From NCBI RefSeq assembly GCF_900564145.1, contig NZ_UOOB01000001.1, positions 3,722,754 through 3,786,753 of the forward strand: DNA of 64,000 bases, given 5' to 3'. Below are positions 55,295 through 63,105 of the stretch, piece after piece (positions within the stretch are counted from its first letter, which is position 1; each line of letters opens with the position of its first letter). This stretch comes from Comamonas sp. lk. GTDB taxonomy: Bacteria; Pseudomonadota; Gammaproteobacteria; Burkholderiales; Burkholderiaceae_C. A model generated the notes under the pieces. It did no database searches, had not been told where the DNA came from, and saw only the letters and a program-made list of their open reading frames with translations. The translations under genes and the position numbers were made by a program.

Positions 55295-56575
55295 TCAATA
55301 GCGTTTCATCTGGCACATGGCAGGCATCTGCGCCTTGCTCGCCGCAATCTCGCGCACCACCTTGAAGCCGTAGCCCGAGCCTTCCACATCAAAGGCCACA
55401 CCGGGGCTGCCCTTGTGCTCCATCACGCCCACTACCAGCGACTGCTGAAACTGGTGATCCTCGGCCCGCATGGCGCCAGAGCGTCCTGACAGCTGCACCT
55501 TGGCATGCTCCATGGCGCGGGCCACGGCCACGGTGTCTGTGCTGCCCGCTTTTTCCAGGCTTTGTGCCAGCGCTTCCATCATCAGCTGCATGCGCATATG
55601 CACATAGTCGTCGCGCGGATCGGGAAAGCGCTGACGGAAGGACTGGTAGAAAGCACGGCTCTCGGTCGTGGGCACATTGGGCAGCCAGTCGGCCACGGCC
55701 AGCACCTTGCCCACGCCGGCCTCGCCCAGCGCGGCCGGCGCACCCAGTGCGTTGCCGTAGAAGGTGTAGAAGCGTCCTTCATAGCCAGCCTCGCGTGCCG
55801 CCTTGACCAGCAGCATCAGATCATTGCCCCAGTTGCCGGTAATCACGGCCTGCGCGCCGCTTTGCTGAATCTTGGCGGCATAGGGAGCGAAGTCCTTGAC
55901 GCGGCCCACAGGGTGCAGCTCGTCGCCCACGATACGAATATCGGGGCGCTGGGCCGACAACTGGCGTCTGGCTTCGCGCAGCACCGCCTGGCCGAAGCTG
56001 TAGTCCTGCCCGATCAGATAGGCGCTGTGTACGGCCTTGTCATCCTTGATGACGTCCATCAGCGCCGCCATGCGCATATCGGCATGGGCATCGAAGCGGA
56101 AATGCCAGAAGCTGCAGCGCTCATTGGTCAGCGCCGGATCGACCGCCGAATAATTGAGATAGAGCACGCGCCGCTCTGGCTCGCGGCTGTTGTGCTTTTC
56201 AATCGCATCCAGCAGCGCTGCTGCCGTGGCCGAAGAATTGCCTTGCATGATGACGCGAGCGCCATCGTCAATCGCCGCGCGCAGCGCCGACAGCGCCTCC
56301 TCGTTCTGGCCCTTGCTGTCATAGCGCGCAATCACCAGCGGCCTGGCCCCGCCGGGAAGCCTTACGCCGCCGCGTGCGTTGACACGCTCCGTGGCCCACA
56401 GCAGATTGCGAAACACCGCCTCGCCCGTGTTGGCAAACGGGCCCGAAAGACTCTCCACCAGCGCCAGCTTGATGGGCTGCACGGCCTGCGCTGCAGTAAC
56501 GCCGGCAACGCTCAACGGCGCGCATAGTAGTGGCAACTGCAGGTATTTCAAGACATCACGGCGCAATTTATTCAT
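55295..56575 (-). CDS. Periplasmic substrate-binding protein, branched-chain amino acid type
   Basis: A 426-residue protein from ATG 56575, preceded by AGAGGA. A signal peptide runs through LQLPLLCAPLSVAGVTAAQA. The mature part (IKLALVESLSGPFANTGEAV and VIMQGNSSATAAALLDAIEK) is peripla_BP_6-like. No ABC permease or ATPase is adjacent, so it must use components encoded elsewhere. The ligand is unknown. Confidence 0.9.
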   Translation of the reverse strand: MNKLRRDVLKYLQLPLLCAPLSVAGVTAAQAVQPIKLALVESLSGPFANTGEAVFRNLLWATERVNARGGVRLPGGARPLVIARYDSKGQNEEALSALRAAIDDGARVIMQGNSSATAAALLDAIEKHNSREPERRVLYLNYSAVDPALTNERCSFWHFRFDAHADMRMAALMDVIKDDKAVHSAYLIGQDYSFGQAVLREARRQLSAQRPDIRIVGDELHPVGRVKDFAPYAAKIQQSGAQAVITGNWGNDLMLLVKAAREAGYEGRFYTFYGNALGAPAALGEAGVGKVLAVADWLPNVPTTESRAFYQSFRQRFPDPRDDYVHMRMQLMMEALAQSLEKAGSTDTVAVARAMEHAKVQLSGRSGAMRAEDHQFQQSLVVGVMEHKGSPGVAFDVEGSGYGFKVVREIAASKAQMPAMCQMKRY

Positions 56576-56665
56576 CAAAAAATCCTCTTGAAATGCGCTG
56601 ATGACCACCTATCTGTGAACCAAGCGGCAACAACGCAAGCCGCGCAGTTTAAAGGAGTTGGAACC

Positions 56666-57049
56666 ATGATCTTTGCCCCCGTTTTGAGCCGCAATGCCTT
56701 TACCTCCCCCCGCGCAGCCGATCTGGCTTTGCAGCGCTTTTTGCAAGGCACGCTGGGAACACCCGCTCCTGCGGTCGCCCCGGTTCAGGTCAACCGCGAC
56801 GAAAAGGCCACCACGCTGAGCTTGGATGTGCCAGGCCTGTCCCGCGAACAGCTGTCGCTGGCTATCGAAGGCAGCACCGTCAAGCTCGAGAATGTTGAAG
56901 GTGCACCCCGCCTGGTCAAATGCGCCTGGGATCTGGGCCATGAAATCGACATCAGCGCCAGCAAGGCCAAACTGGAAAACGGCGTGCTGACACTGACTCT
57001 GGCCAAGCTGGAGCCCGTGAGCAAGGCCACGGTGCTGGCCATCGAGTAA
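56666..57049 (+). CDS. Hsp20/alpha-crystallin family small heat-shock protein
   Basis: A 127-residue protein from ATG 56666, which follows AAAGGAG. The alpha-crystallin domain spans about residues 35-127 (ATTLSLDVPGLSREQLSLAI, and KLENGVLTLTLAK, the conserved A-x-x-x-n-GVL motif). There is no C-terminal I-x-I tail, so it may form small oligomers. It binds unfolding proteins without ATP. A clear terminator follows. Confidence 0.93.
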   Translation: MIFAPVLSRNAFTSPRAADLALQRFLQGTLGTPAPAVAPVQVNRDEKATTLSLDVPGLSREQLSLAIEGSTVKLENVEGAPRLVKCAWDLGHEIDISASKAKLENGVLTLTLAKLEPVSKATVLAIE

Positions 57050-57128
57050 AGCGCAAGCGTTGACCGGTCTGCCTCTCTCCGTCCTTTCTTCCATCCTCTA
57101 TTAGCCCTGGCAGGCCGGACAACACACA

Positions 57129-57160
57129 GCCCGCAATGTTTTGGCATTGCGGGCTTTTTT
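57129..57160 (+). terminator. Terminator of the hsp20 gene
   Basis: GCCCGCAATG and CATTGCGGGC pair around TTTTGG and are followed by TTTTTT. Confidence 0.93.
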
Positions 57161-57263
57161 GTGGACTGTTGTGCGCTTTACGAGCACCCAGAAACCACTA
57201 CGGTCAGAGTTCTGGGTCAGCGATCAGCAAAAAATGACCGCAACCCTATAACGCCACAGCACC

Positions 57264-57305
57264 TGTAGCTATCAAAACAAAAGCAGTCCTAAGACTGCTT
57301 TTGTT
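57264..57305 (-). terminator. Terminator of tsaD, next to a partial dispersed repeat
   Basis: CAAAAGCAGTC and GACTGCTTTTG pair around CTAA; the minus strand continues TTTTGAT. The adjoining GTAGCTATCAAAA is an end of the dispersed repeat, so repeat and terminator overlap. Between this and the hsp20 terminator there is an unexplained 8-bp inverted repeat (ACCCAGAA at 57186, TTCTGGGT at 57210). Confidence 0.8.
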
Positions 57306-57322
57306 GAATGGATCAGGGACGC

Positions 57323-58363
57323 TTACTTGAGTGTATCCAGCGGCCAGCGCGGCTTCACATCAAAAGCGTATTCCTTGTTGGCCTCTTCGCGCCCGGCCTG
57401 CAGGCGCATGGCGGCGGCCATGGCAATCATGGCGCCGTTGTCGGTGCACAAATGCAGTTCGGGGTAATGCACACGGATCTTGCGTTGGGCACAGGCCTGG
57501 TTGAGCTGTTCGCGCAGCAGCTTGTTGGCACCCACGCCACCGGCAACCACCACGCGCTTCATGCCCGTCTGCTCCAGCGCCTTCATGGTTTTCTTGACCA
57601 GTACATCCACAATCGCGGCCTGGGTGCTAGCGGCCAGATCCACCTTGCGTGCTTCCAGCTCGTCGCCCAGCTTTTTGGCCTGGGTGAGCACCGCCGTCTT
57701 GAGGCCGGCAAACGAAAAATCCAGATCGCCGGAATGCAGCAGGGGGCGCGGCAACTTGAAGGCTGCGGGGTCGCCCCCTTCGGCCAGCTTGGAGAGCACC
57801 GGGCCGCCGGGATACGGCAGGCCCATGAGCTTGGCCGACTTGTCAAAGGCTTCGCCGGCAGCATCGTCAATGGTTTCGCCCAGGATTTCGTACTCGCCCA
57901 CGCCGTCCACGCGCATCAGCTGGGTGTGACCGCCCGAAACCAGCAAGGCAATGAAAGGAAACTCCGGCGGGTCTTCGCTCAAAAAAGGCGAAAGCAGATG
58001 GCCTTCCAGGTGGTGCACGCCCAGCACCGGCTTGTCCAGCGCGGCGGCCATGGCGCATGCAGCACCCGAGCCCACCAGCAAGGCTCCAGCCAGGCCCGGG
58101 CCGCGCGTGAAAGCGATCACATCCACGTCTTCCAGCGCCTGTCCAGCATCGGCCAGCACTTTTTCGGTCAGCGGCAGCACACGACGGATATGGTCGCGGC
58201 TGGCCAGCTCGGGCACCACGCCGCCATAGGCGCGGTGCATTTCAATCTGGCTGTACAAGGCGTGAGACAGCAGGCTAGGCACGCCCGCACCATCCGGCGT
58301 ACGCACCAGGGCCACGCCAGTTTCATCACAAGAGGATTCGATTCCCAGGATCAGCAAACTCAT
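57323..58363 (-). CDS. tsaD: tRNA N6-threonylcarbamoyladenosine transferase subunit TsaD
   Basis: A 346-residue protein. ATG 58363 ([16 protein letters not shown]) is chosen over an upstream start because family members begin at this point. The metal motif [12 protein letters not shown] supplies the two His, and DNGAMIA near the end the Asp. TsaD transfers the threonylcarbamoyl group to A37 of ANN-decoding tRNAs with TsaB and TsaE, which are not in the window. Confidence 0.97.
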   Translation of the reverse strand: MSLLILGIESSCDETGVALVRTPDGAGVPSLLSHALYSQIEMHRAYGGVVPELASRDHIRRVLPLTEKVLADAGQALEDVDVIAFTRGPGLAGALLVGSGAACAMAAALDKPVLGVHHLEGHLLSPFLSEDPPEFPFIALLVSGGHTQLMRVDGVGEYEILGETIDDAAGEAFDKSAKLMGLPYPGGPVLSKLAEGGDPAAFKLPRPLLHSGDLDFSFAGLKTAVLTQAKKLGDELEARKVDLAASTQAAIVDVLVKKTMKALEQTGMKRVVVAGGVGANKLLREQLNQACAQRKIRVHYPELHLCTDNGAMIAMAAAMRLQAGREEANKEYAFDVKPRWPLDTLK

Positions 58364-58399
58364 GGCCGCAAGTGTAGGACTTGCGCCTGCCGCATGCAC

Positions 58400-58426
58400 A
58401 AAGGCGGGCATTTGCAGCCCGCCTTT
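58400..58426 (-). terminator. Probable terminator of the CBS-domain gene
   Basis: AAAGGCGGGC and GCCCGCCTTT pair around ATTTGCA. It lies between the CBS gene stop and the tsaD start; a short T run is present on the minus-strand side. Confidence 0.65.
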
Positions 58427-58432
58427 TACTCA

Positions 58433-58462
58433 TAAACAATAGCTAGCAGCGCTTTATTCAGG
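58433..58462. repeat. Dispersed repeat end overlapping the CBS gene stop
   Basis: AACAATAGCTAGCAGCGCTT followed by TATTCAGG matches other copies (AGCTA, AGCGCTT, TTATTCA). The stop codon of the CBS-domain gene (58458-58460) lies in the TTATTCA word, so the repeat provides the end of that gene. Confidence 0.6.
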
Positions 58463-58901
58463 TGTGGGTTCCCGAAATATAGTGTTCAAGCTGCTGGATG
58501 GTGAACTGCTGCTCGGAAATGATTTCCTTGACCAGATCGCCAATCGAGAGAATGCCCAACAGCTGGCGCTCGTCATTCATGACAGGCAAATGGCGAATGC
58601 GGTTGGTGGTCATCAGCGACATGCACTCGCCTATGTTCTGGCGCGGCAGCACGCAATGCACCTTGCGCGTCATCACTTCACTGACCGGGGTGCTGCCCGA
58701 ATTGCGCCCTTGCAGCGCAATCTTGCGCGCATAGTCCCGCTCGGTCACGATGCCGGCCAGGCTGCTTCCTTCCAGCACCAGCAGGGCACCAATCCCTTTT
58801 TCGGCCATCAGCTTCAGGGCATCGAGCATGGTGTTGGAGGGCGATACGCTGTGAATGGCGCTACTTCCCTTGGCGCGCAGTACGTCGGCTACGGTCGTCA
58901 T
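58458..58901 (-). CDS. Two-CBS-domain protein
   Basis: A 147-residue protein from ATG 58901, with a near-perfect AAGGAGG before it. Two CBS modules (about 5-60 and 75-135) include GIGALLVLEGSSLAGIVTER and IRHLPVMNDERQLLGILSIG. Such stand-alone pairs bind adenine nucleotides and act as regulators. No partner enzyme is next to it. Confidence 0.92.
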   Translation of the reverse strand: MTTVADVLRAKGSSAIHSVSPSNTMLDALKLMAEKGIGALLVLEGSSLAGIVTERDYARKIALQGRNSGSTPVSEVMTRKVHCVLPRQNIGECMSLMTTNRIRHLPVMNDERQLLGILSIGDLVKEIISEQQFTIQQLEHYISGTHT

Positions 58902-59055
58902 AAGGTCCTCCTTTAGGTACACAAACGCGTTTCAAAACCAGTGTGTAGAGCTTGCTGCATTGCGGCAATCAGGCGATGCCCTCATGTCACATAAGAATGT
59001 CCGCACGCAAAACATGGTATGAGGTCGCAGCGCGTTCATCCTGCCGCCATGACAT

Positions 59056-59079
59056 GAAAAAGGCAGCCTGAGCTGCCTT
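59056..59079 (-). terminator. Terminator of the DUF937 gene
   Basis: AAGGCAGC and GCTGCCTT pair around a short loop; on the minus strand TTTTTC follows. It lies 21 bases after the stop codon. Confidence 0.85.
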
Positions 59080-59100
59080 GATCGTGAGGTCGAGCGCTTT

Positions 59101-59784
59101 TCAGCGGCGACCGCCCAGAAAGCTGCCACCGATCTTCAACAGATCGCCCACGTCCAGCTTGCCGTCGCCGTTCTGGTCCAGCAGGCTGCCCAGAATGCCA
59201 CCAGCTGCGCCACCTTGCGCCTGAATCTGGCCGCGTTCCTGGCCCAGGGCATCGCCCAGGTCATTGGCACCCATGCCTTGGGATTGCACACGGCTGGCCA
59301 AAAAGGACATGACCAGCGGCGCCAGCATGGCCAACAACTGGCCGGCATTGCCGCCCAGACCCGTGGCCTGACCGAGTTGCGATTCGGCCTGTTGCTGCTG
59401 ACCGCCAAAGATATTGCCCAGGATGGCGCCGGCACCGGATTGCGAGTCACCGCCGCCCAGCAAGCCACCCAGAATGTCGCCCAGACCACCGGCTCCACCA
59501 CCGCCGGCACCGCCCAGCAAACCGCCCAGGCCACCGATCAAACTACCCAGATCCATGGCGCCATTGGCACTGCTGTGGTCGCGCTGCAGCGCACCCAGCA
59601 GATCCGCCGCCCCCTGGGGCTGGGCAGCGTTCTGGCCCAGAGCACCAAACAACATGGGCAAAGCAACGCCCACCGCCTGCTCGGCCTGAACGGAATCGAC
59701 CCCCAGTTGCTGAGCCAGGCTTTGCATGGGCGCGCCCTGCAGCTGGCCCATCAGTTCTTCGGTCAATGATGCATTGCTAGTCAT
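59101..59784 (-). CDS. DUF937-family glycine-rich protein with a C-terminal EF-hand-like loop
   Basis: A 227-residue protein; AGGAG precedes ATG 59784. The N-terminal DUF937 helices (residues about 1-70, SLAQQLGVDSVQAEQAVGVA) are followed by a Gly-rich stretch (GGLGGLLGGAGGGGAGGLGD). Near the C-terminus LLDQNGDGKLDVGDLLK has the D-x-N-x-D spacing of a calcium-binding EF-hand/dockerin loop. There is no signal peptide. Function is unknown; YidB-like proteins are the nearest named relatives. Confidence 0.85.
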   Translation of the reverse strand: MTSNASLTEELMGQLQGAPMQSLAQQLGVDSVQAEQAVGVALPMLFGALGQNAAQPQGAADLLGALQRDHSSANGAMDLGSLIGGLGGLLGGAGGGGAGGLGDILGGLLGGGDSQSGAGAILGNIFGGQQQQAESQLGQATGLGGNAGQLLAMLAPLVMSFLASRVQSQGMGANDLGDALGQERGQIQAQGGAAGGILGSLLDQNGDGKLDVGDLLKIGGSFLGGRR

Positions 59785-59901
59785 GAAAATCTCCTAAAAA
59801 GCAGCGCACATCCTACACGTGCACCGTGCAGGCGCGCGCAAGCAATGTTCGCCTTGCAGACGTCGCTTTAGCGCCGAATTCGGCCTCCGGCCCTGACGCC
59901 A

Positions 59902-61164
59902 TCAGGCTTTCGCCGTCACCGCACGTGTCAACAGATCGACCCCCATCAGAAAATCGTCTATATCCATCGCTTCAAAAGGATTGTGCGAGCCGTTTTCGTT
60001 GCGAATGAACACCATGGCGGACGGCACGCCCGCGTTGGCGAAAACCGCCGCATCATGGCCGGCTCCGCTGGCAATGCGCTCCAGCTTCACGCCTGCGGGA
60101 GCTACGGCCTCCAGTCGATTCAGCCAGGCAGCATCCATGGTGGCAGGCTCCGTGAACAGCCGCTCGTCGAACTCGAAGCGCACATTGCGGTCGCGCTCTA
60201 TGGCCTGGCACTCGTCCCGCATCAAGGTGTAAAAGCGCTCCAGGGTTTGGGTGTCCTGGCTGCGCACCTCGAAACTGAAAGCGACTTCTCCGGGAATAAC
60301 GGAGACGGCATGCGATTGCGCAGCGGTGGAACAGATGCCCGTGGTCATCACCATGTCCATGCCCATCTGCAGCAGCACGCGCCAATGCTCGTCCATGCGC
60401 GACAGCAGTTCGGCAACCGCCAGCAGCGCATCCTTGCGCAGCCAGCGCGGCACGGCGCCCGAGTGGCCGGTCTCGCCAATACAGCGGATCAGGTTGTGGC
60501 GAACATTGCCACGGATGCCGGTGACCAGTGCCACAGGCCAGCCACGGTTGACCATGACCGGCCCCTGCTCGATATGCAGCTCCAGATAAGCCGCCATCTG
60601 CGCGGGATCGATCAGGGGCTCGCCACGCTGGATGGCCTCGATATCCGCGCCGCAGCGCGACATGGCCTCGCTCAAAACACCTGCGCCATCGCGGTGGCGC
60701 CGCGCCAGAGTCCCGGCAGGCAATTTTCCCAGCAGCGAGAGAGAGCCCAGATAGGCCTTGCCGTACCAGGCGCTTTCCTCTCCGCGCAGGGCCAGCACCT
60801 TGAGCGGCACAGCCTCTTCATGGCGGCCGCGCAAGCCCAGCAAGATCAGCATGCCGGCAACAATACCTGCCAAGCCGTCAAAATTTCCGCCCTGCGGTAC
60901 GGAGTCCGCGTGCGAGCCTATGGCCAGAAAAGGCAGATCCCGGTTTTCCTCCGGCAGGCTCAGCCACAGATTGCCGGCTCTATCGCACTCATGGTGCAGG
61001 CCCAACTCCCGGGCCCGCTCTTCAATAATGCGCAGCGCAGTGTTCTCGCCTTTGCCATAGCTTTCACGCGTCACGCCCGGGCCGTCAGCGGTTGCCTGGC
61101 GAATTTCGGCAAGCAGGGATTGCGCCAGCTCGCGCGCATCCAGCAAGGTATCGCAGCTCATCAT
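59902..61164 (-). CDS. Zn-dependent N-carbamoyl amidohydrolase (M20 hydantoinase/carbamoylase family)
   Basis: A 420-residue enzyme. Metal and active-site motifs are IGSHADSVPQGGNFDGLAG, ALRGEESAWYG, ELHIEQGPVM and SGAGHDAAVFA. The group includes allantoate amidohydrolase, beta-ureidopropionase and L-N-carbamoylase. The start at ATG 61164 overlaps the stop of the PyrE-like gene by 4 bases. With that partner a role in pyrimidine or orotate-related turnover, such as hydrolysis of N-carbamoyl-aspartate or N-carbamoyl-beta-alanine, is plausible. Confidence 0.92.
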   Translation of the reverse strand: MMSCDTLLDARELAQSLLAEIRQATADGPGVTRESYGKGENTALRIIEERARELGLHHECDRAGNLWLSLPEENRDLPFLAIGSHADSVPQGGNFDGLAGIVAGMLILLGLRGRHEEAVPLKVLALRGEESAWYGKAYLGSLSLLGKLPAGTLARRHRDGAGVLSEAMSRCGADIEAIQRGEPLIDPAQMAAYLELHIEQGPVMVNRGWPVALVTGIRGNVRHNLIRCIGETGHSGAVPRWLRKDALLAVAELLSRMDEHWRVLLQMGMDMVMTTGICSTAAQSHAVSVIPGEVAFSFEVRSQDTQTLERFYTLMRDECQAIERDRNVRFEFDERLFTEPATMDAAWLNRLEAVAPAGVKLERIASGAGHDAAVFANAGVPSAMVFIRNENGSHNPFEAMDIDDFLMGVDLLTRAVTAKA

Positions 61165-61838
61165 GCTCCGGTACCTCCATGGCGTAGGGACCATTCCACG
61201 GGCGAAGCCGAGAAATCGGCCAGCGTGGTTTGCTGCGCAGCACTGAGTTGCCCGCTGGCAAGCAAGGCCTCATGCAGATGGCTCCAGGTTGCGAGCGCGT
61301 GCAAGGACAAAGCGTGATCGGCCAAGGTGCTGGCCTGCTGGGCGTACAGCGCATAGTCGAGCAAGACCAGCACATCTTCGATCACCGGGCCTGCGCGGCG
61401 CAAGGCCGCCACGGTTCCGGCCTTGGAGCGACCGTCGGTGGTCACATCGTCGACCAGCAACACCTTGGCATCGGCAGGCAAACGGCCTTCCAACTGAGCC
61501 GTGATGTCCCAGCCGACCGGACGCTTGCGCAGATAAAGCATGGGCAGCTCCAGCCGCTCGGCCAGCCATGCCGCAAAGGCGATGCCCGAGCTTTCGGTCC
61601 CGACGATGGCATTGATGCCGCGCGCAGCAATCACCGGCTTCACGGAGCGGGCCGCAATGTCCATGATTTCGCGGCGTCCACGCACATCCGACATCAGGAC
61701 TTGCGCATCCACATAGACCGGGCTGGCCCAGCCAGATGTGTAAATAAACGGTTGATGCGAGGCAATGCGTACAGCACCCAGGCCTACCAGGGCCTGGGCA
61801 ACGCGTGGCGCGTCGGAGTCGGAGAGAAGCATGGGCAT
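61161..61838 (-). CDS. Orotate phosphoribosyltransferase-like protein
   Basis: A 225-residue type I phosphoribosyltransferase. The PRPP loop is VLLVDDVTTDGRSKAG, and YLRKRPVGWDI corresponds to the PyrE Lys/Arg loop. ATG 61838 is used; TTG 61850 and ATG 61832 are alternatives. The usual pyrE is normally not fused in operons with carbamoylases, so this may be a second copy serving salvage or catabolism. It is divergent from the LysR gene at 62008. Confidence 0.88.
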   Translation of the reverse strand: MPMLLSDSDAPRVAQALVGLGAVRIASHQPFIYTSGWASPVYVDAQVLMSDVRGRREIMDIAARSVKPVIAARGINAIVGTESSGIAFAAWLAERLELPMLYLRKRPVGWDITAQLEGRLPADAKVLLVDDVTTDGRSKAGTVAALRRAGPVIEDVLVLLDYALYAQQASTLADHALSLHALATWSHLHEALLASGQLSAAQQTTLADFSASPVEWSLRHGGTGA

Positions 61839-61876
61839 GTCCGTGGGCAAAACGGCATGTTAAGAAGCTAGGCGCC

Positions 61877-61891
61877 AGACAAGAAGTGTCT
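61877..61891. promoter_or_regulatory. Inverted repeat between the PyrE-like and LysR genes
   Basis: AGACA and TGTCT flank AGAAG, in the gap between divergent genes, 39 bases before the PyrE-like start. It may be part of a LysR site, though the arms are short. Confidence 0.35.
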
Positions 61892-62007
61892 AAAATTCCT
61901 CAAGCCGTTCCCAAACGCGATGGCTCATGCGGCATGCCCCCGATCGCATGCTCCTTCCAACCGGTGCATCCTGCCTGCACCTCGAGCATCCGACGGCTAT
62001 TGCTTCC

Positions 62008-62928
62008 ATGTCCGACTTCACTTCATCGCGCAGCTTTTTGCGCCAGATCGACCTGGCTTCCCTGGATCTGTTTGTGCTGATCTGTGAGTTCGGCAGCATT
62101 GCACGTGCGGCCGAGCATGGCGGCATGGTCGCCTCGGCAGTCAGCAAGCGTATTGCCGAGCTGGAATCCCTGGCGCGCACCCCGCTGCTTCTGCGTCACG
62201 CCCGGGGAGTGCGCCCTACCCCCGCCGGACAGTTGCTGCTGGAGCATGCGCGCACCATCTTGCTTGGCGTGGAACATCTGCGCGACGACTTGATTGAATA
62301 TGCCCGTGGCGTGCGCGGGCTGGTGCGCCTAAGTGCCAATGCCTCCGCCGTGGAGCAGTTTCTGCCCGAGCATATTGCGGTGTTCGCCAGACTTCACCCC
62401 GACATCCGCATTGATCTGCGCCAGGCGACCAGCCGAACCGTTGCACGTGCCGTGCGCGACCATATTGCCGACCTTGGCGTCTGCAGCCACAGCGATGAGG
62501 CCGAGGGCCTGGAGTCCATGCCCTATAGACGCGAACACATGGTGCTGATCACGCCGGGCGATCATCCTCTGGTCGGCCGTCAGGAACTGGCCTACGAAGA
62601 GGCGTTGGACTATGCCCAGATCGGGCTACGCGACAGCAGCATCGTCCAGGAAATGCTGGACAAGGAAGCCCGCGCTGGCAGACGCATGCTGCGCCAGCGT
62701 ATCGAGGTCGACAGCCTGAGCGCCATGTGCCGCATGATCGAATGCGGGCTGGGCGTAGGCGTCATGCCCGAAGGCGCTTACCAACGCCTGGGAGAGGCAC
62801 GCCATCTGCATGCCGTTGCGCTGAGCGATGCCTGGGCCGAACGCAGTCTCAACCTCTATGCCACCCGCTTTGCCGATCTACCTGCACCGGCCCGGCACTT
62901 TGCCGCAGCGCTGATGCAAGAAAAATAA
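62008..62928 (+). CDS. LysR-family regulator
   Basis: A 306-residue protein from ATG 62008; an ATG at 61927 would add 27 residues without family likeness. The HTH spans about residues 15-50 (FGSIARAAEHGGMVASAVSK), followed by RIAELESLARTPLLLRHARG. It is divergent from the PyrE-like/carbamoylase pair and probably controls it. The effector is unknown. Confidence 0.9.
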   Translation: MSDFTSSRSFLRQIDLASLDLFVLICEFGSIARAAEHGGMVASAVSKRIAELESLARTPLLLRHARGVRPTPAGQLLLEHARTILLGVEHLRDDLIEYARGVRGLVRLSANASAVEQFLPEHIAVFARLHPDIRIDLRQATSRTVARAVRDHIADLGVCSHSDEAEGLESMPYRREHMVLITPGDHPLVGRQELAYEEALDYAQIGLRDSSIVQEMLDKEARAGRRMLRQRIEVDSLSAMCRMIECGLGVGVMPEGAYQRLGEARHLHAVALSDAWAERSLNLYATRFADLPAPARHFAAALMQEK

Positions 62929-62950
62929 GCGGGCACGCCCGGAAGCGCCC

Positions 62951-62993
62951 GAATTAGCTATCAAAACAGAAGCTACAAGCGCTTTATTCATAA
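62951..62993. repeat. Dispersed AGCTAT/AAGCGCTT repeat
   Basis: GAATTAGCTATCAAAACAG and AAGCTACAAGCGCTTTATTC are the two halves. It lies between the LysR gene and the end of the convergent cytochrome gene. Confidence 0.65.
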
Positions 62994-63105
62994 CCGCTCA
63001 GCCATTAAATCCCTATAGAACCAGCCAATTCAAGGCCGGCATGCGTGCATCCTCCAATCGAGCTTGCAGCACATGCCGTGCCATGAGTCTCGGCTGGATC
63101 GTAGG

